Source: an uncultured Collinsella sp.
GTDB lineage: Bacteria > Actinomycetota > Coriobacteriia > Coriobacteriales > Coriobacteriaceae
Assembly: GCA_934654605.1 (NCBI GenBank)
Contig: CAKUGH010000026.1
Coordinates: 1-20,493 of the forward strand
Length of the DNA: 20,493 nt
Direction of reading: 5' to 3'
The notes beneath the pieces were generated by a model. That model worked only from the letters and a program-made list of their open reading frames with translations. It was not told where the DNA came from and did not search any database. The translations under genes and the position numbers were made by a program. Numbering within the stretch: the first letter of the stretch is position 1; each line of letters starts with the position of its first letter. This document shows positions 14,382 to 20,493 of the stretch, piece after piece.

Positions 14382-14532
14382 CTTGGCACTTGATTGGCCT
14401 TGTGCAATCGAGGCGGCGATAGACCATAGGCTATTTGCCGCAAAGATGCGCCGCATGGAATTTGCCCGAGGCGTGGGCCGATGGCGTATCATTATCACTT
14501 GCTTGTTTGCACTGCTCAGGGAGGGGCCGCGC

Positions 14533-15786
14533 ATGGCGCAGGAACACGATCTGTTTGATGACATCATCGAAATCAGCAAGGGCTTGGATTTTTTTAAAGA
14601 CCCGCTTGGCGGCGTGACCGACGCGCTCGATCCGTCGGCGCCGCAGTGGAACCCTGCTGACTATAAGGAGCGTCCGCGCGGCAACACCATACCGTGCCTG
14701 GCTTGCAAAAACGAGAAGAGCGGCTGCACCGCGTGCATGGACGTGTGCCCGGTGAACGCCATCGAGATCGAGGAAGATGCTATCGAGATCCTCGACAGTT
14801 GCCGTAAGTGCGGCCTGTGCGCCGCTGCTTGCCCGACGGAGGCGATCATCTCCCCGCGCCTTGCGCCCAAAAACGTCTACGACGACATTGTCTCGGCGGC
14901 CACGAGTCACGAGACCGCCTACGTTACCTGCACGCGTGCGTTGAAGCGCATGCCGCGCGAGAACGAGGTCGTCGTTGCCTGCGTGGGCGATATTACGGCC
15001 GAGACCTGGTTCTCGGTGCTGGCCGACTATCCCAACGTGAGTGTGTACCTGCCGCTGGGCGTTTGCGATAAATGCCGCAATACCGGTGGCGAGGATATTC
15101 TGGGCGAGGCAATCGCAACTGCCGAGGAGTGGGCCGGTACGGGTATGGGCCTGGAGGTCGACCCCAAGAGTCTCAAATGTCATAAGCGCCGCGAGTATGA
15201 GCGCAAAGAGTACATGGAAAAGATCGCCCGCACCACGGGTCTGACCGTGACTAAGCTCAACCCGGCAACGGCAGCACTGGCATCGGTGACACAGAAGCTG
15301 AAGGCTCACCGTCACCAGATTACCCAGCTTGAGCGCACACTCAACACCATGTGCGGCACCACGACGACTAAGCGTCGCCGTTCGCTCACCCATGGGCGTC
15401 AGCTTGTGCTCTCGACGCTGCAGAATCACCCCGAACTTGCCCAGAATATGCAGGTGAGTACGCCGGAGTGTGACTTTGACAAGTGCACGTCGTGCGGTGA
15501 GTGCGTCAATGTGTGCCCCACGTTTGCCTGCGATCTGGTGGGAAGCGGCCGCTTTGCGCTGGAGTCAACGTATTGCCTGGGTTGCGGCGCCTGCGTCAAG
15601 GTTTGCCCCGAGCATGCGCTTAAGCTCGTTGAGCACGATGCGTCCAATCTGGTCGTCGTCGATCCCGAGGCCGAGGAAAAGGCCGCCCAGAAAGCCAAGG
15701 CCCACGAAGAGGCCCAGAAGGTCAAGGCCGAGGCAAAGGCGAAGCTCGATAAGATGCTCGACCAAGTGGAGAAGCTCGCGGACTAG
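14533..15786 (+). CDS. Multi-cluster 4Fe-4S ferredoxin-type protein, function unknown
   Basis: A 417-residue protein with two ferredoxin modules at opposite ends. The first (about 55-101) has C55, C58, C65, C68, C72 and the classical C90-C93-C96-C100P set. The second (about 313-359) has C318-C321-C324-C328P and C348-C351-C354-C358P. Up to four 4Fe-4S clusters are therefore likely. The middle (about 130-220) carries C133, C150, C178, C181 and C216 with VYLPLGVCDKC. A long hydrophilic helix region precedes the second module, and the C-terminus (about 378-417) is an alanine/lysine/glutamate coiled coil. There is no signal peptide or membrane segment. The start at 14533 is chosen for AGGGAGGGG upstream; the frame is open to 14383 without family support. 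An electron carrier or adaptor role is inferred; its partner is not in the window. Confidence 0.85.
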   Translation: MAQEHDLFDDIIEISKGLDFFKDPLGGVTDALDPSAPQWNPADYKERPRGNTIPCLACKNEKSGCTACMDVCPVNAIEIEEDAIEILDSCRKCGLCAAACPTEAIISPRLAPKNVYDDIVSAATSHETAYVTCTRALKRMPRENEVVVACVGDITAETWFSVLADYPNVSVYLPLGVCDKCRNTGGEDILGEAIATAEEWAGTGMGLEVDPKSLKCHKRREYERKEYMEKIARTTGLTVTKLNPATAALASVTQKLKAHRHQITQLERTLNTMCGTTTTKRRRSLTHGRQLVLSTLQNHPELAQNMQVSTPECDFDKCTSCGECVNVCPTFACDLVGSGRFALESTYCLGCGACVKVCPEHALKLVEHDASNLVVVDPEAEEKAAQKAKAHEEAQKVKAEAKAKLDKMLDQVEKLAD

Positions 15787-15813
15787 CTAGCGAGCCTAAT
15801 CTCTGCTTCATTT

Positions 15814-15857
15814 GCGCCGCCGTGGTGTCTGGGTTCGCCCGGATGCTGCGGCGGCGC
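15814..15857. repeat. 44-bp inverted repeat abutting the ychF -10 box
   Basis: GCGCCGCCG (15814-15822) and CGGCGGCGC (15849-15857) are perfect 9-bp arms; inside, GGG and CCC around TTCG form a small hairpin. The last base touches the -10 box at 15858. It could be an operator covering the promoter spacer, or a weak terminator for the ferredoxin gene, though it lacks a T-run. Confidence 0.6.
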
Positions 15858-15863
15858 TATACT
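15858..15863 (+). promoter_or_regulatory. ychF: -10 box of ychF
   Basis: TATACT lies 37 bases before the GTG start. Transcription would begin near 15870, after the in-frame ATG at 15865, which supports the GTG at 15901 as the true start. No good -35 box is seen. Confidence 0.55.
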
Positions 15864-15900
15864 TATGCAGTTTGAAATACTTGTACCAAAAGGAGCTGCT

Positions 15901-16977
15901 GTGTCCCTTTCCATCGGTATCGTGGGCCTGCCCAACGTGGGCAAGTCGACGCTGTTCACCGCGCTTACCAAAAAGACCGGCCTTGCCGCCAACTACCCGT
16001 TCGCCACGATCGACCCCAACGTGGGTATCGTCGACGTGCCCGATAGCCGCCTGCAAAAGCTCGCCGACATCGTTAACCCGGGTCGCATCGTGCCGGCGAC
16101 GGTCGAGTTCGTCGACATCGCAGGTCTGGTGAAGGGCGCCAACGAGGGCGAGGGCTTGGGCAACCAGTTCTTGGCCAACATTCGCGAGACCGACGCCATC
16201 TGCGAGGTCGTGCGCTACTTTAAGGACCCCAACGTCATGCGTGAGGTGGGCCGCACGGGCGAGTTCGTCGATCCCGCCGGTGACGCCGACACCATCATGA
16301 CCGAGCTCATCCTGGCCGACATGGGCACGCTCGAGAAGCAGCTGCCCAAGCTCGAGAAGGAGGCCAAGCGCGACAAGGAGCTCATGCCCAAGTTCGAGGT
16401 CGCCAAGCGCTTGCTCGCCTGGCTCAACGAGGGTAAACGCGCCGCGTCCATGGAGATGACCGACGAGGAGCGCGCCGCTGCCAAGGGCCTGTTCCTGCTT
16501 ACCATGAAGCCCATCCTGTATGTGGCCAACGTAGACGAGGACATGCTCAACGAGGACCTCGCGCCCATCGACGGCGTCAAGCCGCTGCCGATTTGCGCCA
16601 AGATCGAGGCCGAGCTTTCCGAGCTCGATCCCGAGGATGCCGCCGATTACCTGGAGAGCCTGGGCCTAGAGCAGCCCGGCCTGGATGTGCTCGCTCAGGC
16701 AGCCTACAAGCTGCTCGGGCTGCAGTCGTTCTTTACGGCCGGCGAGATGGAGGTCAAGGCTTGGACGGTTCGCCAGGGCGCGACCGCTCCGCAGGCTGCC
16801 GGCGTGATCCACACCGACTTTGAGCGTGGCTTTATTAAGGCTGAGGTCATTGGCTACGACGACTACATCGAGCTCGGCGGCGAGCAGGGCGCCAAGGCTG
16901 CCGGCAAGCTGCGCATCGAGGGCAAAGAGTATGTCATGGCCGACGGCGACGTCGTGCACTTCCGCTTTAACGTGTAA
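15901..16977 (+). CDS. ychF: Redox-regulated ATPase YchF (OLA1 family)
   Basis: A 358-residue ribosome-associated P-loop NTPase of the Obg-related family that prefers ATP over GTP. The G1 motif is GLPNVGKST (9-17), G3 is DIAGLVKG (72-79), and EGLGNQFL carries the hydrophobic residue that replaces the catalytic glutamine in this class. ANVDED stands in the place of the guanine-specific NKxD. The C-terminal TGS domain includes [19 protein letters not shown] and ends in HFRFNV as in homologues. A GTG start is chosen because AAAAGGAG lies 5 bases upstream and the protein then begins [11 protein letters not shown] like its relatives; an in-frame ATG at 15865 lies too close to the -10 box. Length fits the family (about 363). 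The small membrane-protein gene follows after 11 bp. Confidence 0.95.
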   Translation: MSLSIGIVGLPNVGKSTLFTALTKKTGLAANYPFATIDPNVGIVDVPDSRLQKLADIVNPGRIVPATVEFVDIAGLVKGANEGEGLGNQFLANIRETDAICEVVRYFKDPNVMREVGRTGEFVDPAGDADTIMTELILADMGTLEKQLPKLEKEAKRDKELMPKFEVAKRLLAWLNEGKRAASMEMTDEERAAAKGLFLLTMKPILYVANVDEDMLNEDLAPIDGVKPLPICAKIEAELSELDPEDAADYLESLGLEQPGLDVLAQAAYKLLGLQSFFTAGEMEVKAWTVRQGATAPQAAGVIHTDFERGFIKAEVIGYDDYIELGGEQGAKAAGKLRIEGKEYVMADGDVVHFRFNV

Positions 16978-16988
16978 GGACGACGCAT

Positions 16989-17372
16989 ATGTTCAAATAT
17001 GGCAAAAAAGCTGGCTACATGGGCATCGCGCTACTGGTGCTTGCGGTGCTTCCGCTCGTGGTTGCGGCGTGTGTCCTTCCCAACATTGGACCGGAGGTGG
17101 CAACGAAGTTTAATGCCGCCGGCGAGGCAACGCGCTGGGGCAAGAGCTACGAGCTGCTGGCGCTGCCGGTGCTCAATCTGCTGCTCGGCGTGGCGACGTA
17201 CTTTACCGCCGGTCGTCAGGCAAAGAACAACGAGGACTCCGCTGTGATGGCGCGTCTTACGTGCGAGCGTTATCTGCGCAACGGCTGCATCACGGGCGTG
17301 TTCCTCAATGTGATCAACGTCTACTTTATGTACTCGGCTATCACTGGTACGGGCTTTGGCCTGGGATTCTAG
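16989..17372 (+). CDS. Small membrane protein, DUF1648-type (SdpI-related)
   Basis: A 127-residue protein with three predicted membrane helices, about residues 11-31, 55-73 and 98-118. Between the first two is PNIGPEVATKFNAAGEATRWG, split here as PNIGPEVATKF and NAAGEATRWG, which matches the DUF1648 pattern found in SdpI-like immunity and other membrane proteins. Its function is unknown. The start follows AAGGA by several bases, 11 bp after the ychF stop, so it is probably cotranscribed with ychF. It ends 9 bp before the stop of a convergent gene. Immunity to a secreted toxin is known for SdpI but cannot be inferred here, since no toxin gene is nearby. Confidence 0.8.
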   Translation: MFKYGKKAGYMGIALLVLAVLPLVVAACVLPNIGPEVATKFNAAGEATRWGKSYELLALPVLNLLLGVATYFTAGRQAKNNEDSAVMARLTCERYLRNGCITGVFLNVINVYFMYSAITGTGFGLGF

Positions 17373-17381
17373 CTTGTTCCT

Positions 17382-17771
17382 TTAGGCAACGAGCCTGCAA
17401 GCATATTCGATGGCTGCTGCGAGGCCGCCGCTCGATCGTGGTTTAAAGACCACGTCGGCGGCGGCCTCGTTTTCGTATCCCGCACCGCGTAGCGTCAGAG
17501 CGACGGCGGCTTCTAGGAGCAGGGGGAGTCCTTGCGGGGTGGTGGCGATAACAGCGGTCTGGTCGAGCGTGCAGCCGTGCTCTTGGCATAGACGTGCAAG
17601 GTCGCCTTGCTTTGGCATGGAGAGCGGTGCCGTGGGGACACGGCTCGATAGCAGCGCAAGTGCCGTGCGTTCGTCGGGCGTAAGCTGGTCGGCCTCGACT
17701 ACCACAAGCTTGGGTGGCGCATTGTGCGAGCGGCAGCCTGCTCCCTGCGCGTAAATCGAAGAACCCGCCAT
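17382..17771 (-). CDS. Small degenerate HAD-like protein (putative)
   Basis: A 129-residue soluble protein. Residues 21-31 (KLVVVEADQLT) resemble HAD motif I (hhhDxDGTxT) with the nucleophile replaced by glutamate and glycine by glutamine. Residues 53-90 resemble the C-terminal half of Cof-type HAD phosphatases. K54 matches motif III, but AVIATTPQGLPLL (73-85) stands where GDSxNDxxML is expected, so both motif IV acids are absent. The end (about 102-127) matches the usual AAADVV...GGLAAAIEY tail. The cap and middle are missing. I infer an inactive, shortened HAD fold, perhaps a ligand sensor. The start at 17771 is chosen for AGGAG 8 bases upstream; a TTG at 17795 would begin within the palindrome. 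It is divergent from the XRE gene. Confidence 0.7.
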   Translation of the reverse strand: MAGSSIYAQGAGCRSHNAPPKLVVVEADQLTPDERTALALLSSRVPTAPLSMPKQGDLARLCQEHGCTLDQTAVIATTPQGLPLLLEAAVALTLRGAGYENEAAADVVFKPRSSGGLAAAIEYACRLVA

Positions 17772-17793
17772 AGAAAACTCCTGTGTATTCAGC

Positions 17794-17819
17794 AAAACGT
17801 AAACTATAGTTTACGTTTT
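17794..17819. promoter_or_regulatory. Perfect 26-bp palindrome, probable operator of the divergent pair
   Basis: Each half reads AAAACGTAAACTA, with no mismatch and no spacer. It is 23 bases from the start of the pseudo-HAD gene and 29 bases from the start of the XRE gene. The centre gives TATAGT on both strands, a good -10 box in either direction, so a bound repressor would block both promoters. The adjacent XRE protein is the obvious candidate binder. Confidence 0.8.
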
Positions 17820-17847
17820 TGTTCGGCTCCATTTCAAACTCGGCTGC

Positions 17848-18066
17848 ATGGACGAACGTGCGAAACAGATTCTTGGTAAGCGAGTCGAACAGACGCGCAG
17901 GGACCTTGGTATCTCCAAGGTCGATTTTTGTGTGGCAACAGGAATCAGCCGTCCCTACCTCGACCGAATCGAAGACGGAACGGCAAATTTCACGCTCAAG
18001 GTTTTATTTAAGATTGCACCCGCCCTCGGCATGACGGTGTCAGAACTTCTCGAGGGTCTCGAATAG
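17848..18066 (+). CDS. Small XRE-family transcriptional regulator
   Basis: A 72-residue protein that is almost entirely a helix-turn-helix domain of the XRE/Cro type: helix 1 about 3-18, the HTH GISKVDFCVATGISRPYLDRIE near 21-42 (recognition helix around SRPYLDRIEDG), then the closing helices to SELLEG. There is no ligand or peptidase domain, so a partner may provide sensing. The start at 17848 lacks a clear ribosome binding site, and the leader from the predicted -10 box is short. It is divergent from the pseudo-HAD gene, with a perfect palindrome between them, which suggests autoregulation. Its stop is 21 bp from that of the convergent asparaginase gene. Confidence 0.9.
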   Translation: MDERAKQILGKRVEQTRRDLGISKVDFCVATGISRPYLDRIEDGTANFTLKVLFKIAPALGMTVSELLEGLE

Positions 18067-18087
18067 GGGATACCGGTCGATATCTGG

Positions 18088-19101
18088 CTACGCCATCGGG
18101 ATGCGGTCGTGGTTGACCTGACTGTAGAACAGGCGCTGGATCTCGGTTGCGTCGCGCGACTGGCCGAGTGCCCACATGGTTTTGGCCACGAGCGTCTCGG
18201 TGGTCATGTCGTCGCCGCGCAAAATGCCCGGATGATCGGCGTACGCGCGACCGACCTCGTAGACGCCCAAGTCCAGACCCTCTTCGGGCACCTGCGTGGT
18301 CATAACGACGGTGCGGCCCGAATCGACCCAGCGGAAAATCGCCTCCTGGAACGACTCGCCCGACTCGCCAAACTCAGGGATGCCGCCGATGCCGAAGGTC
18401 TCCAGGATCACGGCGTCGTAGCTATCGGCCAGGGCGTCCAGAATGCCCGGGTTTACGCCGGGCGTGAGCTTAAGCACAAACACGCGCGGGTCGATATTGT
18501 CGTAGAAGCGAACCGGGTTTTCGCCCTGATGCGTGCCGTGGAGCCCATTGCGCACAATACGGTCGTTGCGGATATAGGCGATGGGCGGATAGTTGACGCT
18601 AATGAACGCGTTGAAGCTCATGGTGCGCTGCTTGCGGGCGCGCGTGCCGGCAATGGCCACACCGCCAAACACGATCGAGACATCGTGCGAATGCTCGTCG
18701 AGCGCATAGAGCAGGCTCTGGTACAGGTTAAGCTTGGCGTCGGTAAAGGGGTTGCCCATGGGCTTTTGCGAGCCGGTGAGCACAATGGGCTTGGGGCTGT
18801 CCTGGATAAGGTAGGAAAGCGCCGCGGCGGTGTAGCTCATGGTGTCGGTGCCGTGCAGAACCACGAAGCCGTCGTGGTCGGCGTAACCCTCGACGATGAC
18901 ATCGCGGATGCGCATCCAGTCGCTGGGGCGCATATTAGTGCTATCGATGTTCATGGGCTGCACGACGTCGAGCTCGCAGAGGCCCAAGATCTCGGGAACG
19001 CTTTGGGCGAGCTCCTCACCGGTCAGGGCGGGGGAGAGGCCGTTGCCGTCCTCGGTCGATGCAATGGTGCCGCCCGTGGCGATGAGAAGGATGCGCTTCA
19101 T
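18088..19101 (-). CDS. ansA: Type I L-asparaginase
   Basis: A 337-residue cytoplasmic asparaginase hydrolysing asparagine to aspartate and ammonia. Both threonine motifs are present: TGGTIAS (9-15, nucleophile T12) and HGTDTM (83-88, T85 and D86). S55 in IDST and K157 in GTRARKQ complete the expected active site. No signal peptide is present and the length matches type I rather than the periplasmic type II enzymes. The start is supported by AGGAA upstream. Codon choice is moderately biased. It is a single gene, convergent with the XRE regulator; I see no clear terminator in the 21-bp gap. Confidence 0.94.
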   Translation of the reverse strand: MKRILLIATGGTIASTEDGNGLSPALTGEELAQSVPEILGLCELDVVQPMNIDSTNMRPSDWMRIRDVIVEGYADHDGFVVLHGTDTMSYTAAALSYLIQDSPKPIVLTGSQKPMGNPFTDAKLNLYQSLLYALDEHSHDVSIVFGGVAIAGTRARKQRTMSFNAFISVNYPPIAYIRNDRIVRNGLHGTHQGENPVRFYDNIDPRVFVLKLTPGVNPGILDALADSYDAVILETFGIGGIPEFGESGESFQEAIFRWVDSGRTVVMTTQVPEEGLDLGVYEVGRAYADHPGILRGDDMTTETLVAKTMWALGQSRDATEIQRLFYSQVNHDRIPMA

Positions 19102-19369
19102 GCTGGTATTCCTATCAATTTTGTCGCCGCGAGGGCGGAATCGTTCGACAGTATTGTGGCACAGCGCGCTCCATGTTCAAACGTATTACATCATCTGTAA
19201 CGTTTGGTAACACTTCAATCGTCGCCAAAAGGGGTGCAGGTCGTGCGTTTGCCGTGCGCTGATGCCTGTGAGGGGGGAAGAAACCCCACATAACGTGTAC
19301 ACTATGAAAGTTATTTTCGTTCATTCGCGCGGGCGGGCACCGGCTCCCCGCCAACAAGAGGGGGTAACC
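19102..19369. promoter_or_regulatory. Divergent control region of ansA and guaA
   Basis: A 268-bp non-coding region. On the guaA side, TACACT preceded by TG (19296-19303) is a possible -10 box. GGCGGG (19332-19337) and CCCGCC (19347-19352) form a hairpin just before the ribosome binding site (GAGGGGG, about 19359). TGTG-A-GGGG and CCCC-ACA around 19267-19290 form another stem. An imperfect repeat AACG.. / ..CGTT lies around 19172-19204. I see no purine or PreQ1 riboswitch core. Confidence 0.45.
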
Positions 19370-20493
19370 ATGGATCAGAAAGCTTCCGCAAAGGTCCTCG
19401 TACTCGACTTTGGTGCGCAGTACGGCCAGCTCATTGCCCGTCGCGTCCGCGACCTTAACGTGTACTCCGAGATCGTTCCCTGCGACATCTCGGCCGACGA
19501 GATTCGCGAGATGAACGCCTCCGCGCTCATCCTTTCCGGCGGTCCGGCCTCCGTGTATGCCGAGGACGCTCCGTCCATCGACCCCGCCATCTTTGACCTG
19601 GGCCTTCCCGTTCTGGGCTTCTGCTACGGCCATCAGATCACGGCCGTGACGCTCGGCGGCAAGGTCGGCCACTCCGAGGTGGGCGAGTACGGTCGCGCCA
19701 CCATCACGCGTACGGCCGGCGCCAAGCTCTTCAACTCCACGCCCATGGAGCAGACCGTGTGGATGAGCCACCGCGACGCCGTGTCCGAGGTGCCCGAGGG
19801 CTTTACCGTCACCGCCAGCACCGACGTGTGCCCGGTTGCCGCCATGGAGTGCGTCGAGCGCAAGATCTTCACCACGCAGTTCCACCCCGAGGTCAAGCAC
19901 TCCGAGTACGGTCAGCAGCTGCTGAGCAACTTCCTGTTTGAGATTTGCGGCCTGGAGCCCAACTGGAGCATGGACAACCTCGCCGAGACCATGACGGCCG
20001 AGTTCCGCGAGAAGGTCGGCGACGACCGCGTGATCCTGGCCCTGTCTGGCGGCGTTGACTCCTCCGTCGTGGCTGCTCTGGGCGCCCGCGCCGTTGGCAA
20101 GCAGATGACCTGCGTGTTCATCAATCACGGCCTGCTGCGCAAGGGCGAGCCCGAGCAGGTGGAGGAGGTCTTCACCAAGCAGTTCGACGTCGACTTCATT
20201 CACGTCCACGCCGAGGACCGCTACGCCGAGCTTCTGGCTGGCGTGACCGAGCCCGAGGAGAAGCGCCGCATTATCGGTACGCAGTTCTGGAAAGAGTTCT
20301 TCGCCGTGGCTCAGCAGCTCGAGACCGATGGCAAGCCGGTCAAGTACCTGGCACAGGGTACCATTTACCCCGACATCATCGAGTCCGGCGCTCGCAAGAC
20401 GGGCGGCAAGACGGCTACCATCAAGAGCCACCACAACCTGATCCCGTTCCCCGAGGGCGTGCACTTCGACCTCATCGAGCCGCTCGACCACTT
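19370..20493 (+). CDS. guaA: GMP synthase, glutamine-hydrolysing (partial, 3' end outside window)
   Basis: About 374 residues are visible of an enzyme usually near 520; the missing part is the C-terminal dimerisation domain. It converts XMP to GMP using glutamine and ATP. The class I glutamine amidotransferase domain (about 8-190) has the catalytic triad C85 in GFCYGHQ, H172 and E174 in QFHPEV. The ATP-pyrophosphatase domain has the PP-loop SGGVDSS (226-232). The nucleotide-specific segment near INHGLLRKGE and QGTIYPDIIES also fits. GFCYGHQ differs slightly from the more usual GICYGMQ but keeps the cysteine. The start is supported by GAGGGGG upstream. Divergent from ansA. Confidence 0.97.
   Translation, partial: MDQKASAKVLVLDFGAQYGQLIARRVRDLNVYSEIVPCDISADEIREMNASALILSGGPASVYAEDAPSIDPAIFDLGLPVLGFCYGHQITAVTLGGKVGHSEVGEYGRATITRTAGAKLFNSTPMEQTVWMSHRDAVSEVPEGFTVTASTDVCPVAAMECVERKIFTTQFHPEVKHSEYGQQLLSNFLFEICGLEPNWSMDNLAETMTAEFREKVGDDRVILALSGGVDSSVVAALGARAVGKQMTCVFINHGLLRKGEPEQVEEVFTKQFDVDFIHVHAEDRYAELLAGVTEPEEKRRIIGTQFWKEFFAVAQQLETDGKPVKYLAQGTIYPDIIESGARKTGGKTATIKSHHNLIPFPEGVHFDLIEPLDH

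Noticed and set aside
19102..19369. Purine riboswitch upstream of guaA
   Set aside because: The conserved junction sequences of the purine aptamer are absent.
19115..20491. A 458-codon open frame antisense to guaA and its promoter region
   Set aside because: It is the codon-bias shadow of guaA and has no recognisable motif.

Overview
The window looks like chromosomal DNA from a Collinsella-like member of the Coriobacteriia (Actinomycetota). This is an inference from the high GC, the strongly C/G-ending codons of genes such as glnA, a type III glutamine synthetase, a MurT/GatD system, tandem iron-dependent alcohol/glycerol dehydrogenases, and short intergenic hairpin repeats that I associate with this group. 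No rRNA or species marker is present. Most of the window is ordinary housekeeping DNA; the unusual content is mostly between the genes.

Layout. (1) Positions 1-2377, minus strand: a folate/methionine operon, metF, then a stand-alone cobalamin-dependent methionine synthase activation-domain protein, then metH (cut by the window edge). The first two genes are joined by TAATG stop/start overlap. (2) Positions 2378-2801: a divergent control region with several inverted repeats. (3) Positions 2802-4953: glnA type III with a strong terminator. (4) Positions 4954-5913: a 1 kb gene-poor stretch holding a roughly 224-bp element with near-perfect 36-bp terminal inverted repeats, a 101-bp direct duplication that includes the 3' end of the neighbouring tRNA-Glu, the tRNA-Glu(TTC) gene itself, four alternating copies of a 15-mer, and a terminator/REP-like hairpin. 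(5) Positions 5914-10256, minus strand: a three-gene unit of two related repeat-rich cytoplasmic proteins and one long protein that joins MurT and GatD, the enzyme pair that amidates D-glutamate in lipid II.

(6) Positions 10257-10757: a 500-bp non-coding region with candidate operators. (7) Positions 10758-14381, plus strand: three iron-dependent dehydrogenases (one alcohol dehydrogenase, two glycerol dehydrogenase-like paralogues). The first two are followed by their own intrinsic terminators, so at least these are separate transcription units. (8) Positions 14533-17372: a multi-cluster ferredoxin protein, the ATPase YchF/OLA1, and a small DUF1648-type membrane protein. (9) Positions 17382-18066: a divergent pair, a 129-residue protein that looks like a catalytically dead HAD remnant and a 72-residue XRE regulator, with a perfect 26-bp palindrome between them. 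(10) Positions 18088-19101 minus: type I asparaginase. (11) Positions 19370-end: guaA, cut by the window edge.

Functional thread: nitrogen and amide chemistry recurs (glnA, GatD, asparaginase, GuaA, tRNA-Glu) next to fermentative redox enzymes, as expected for an anaerobic gut bacterium. The best candidates for something new are the MurT-GatD fusion with its two upstream partners, the pseudo-HAD/XRE/palindrome module, and the families of intergenic repeats around tRNA-Glu.
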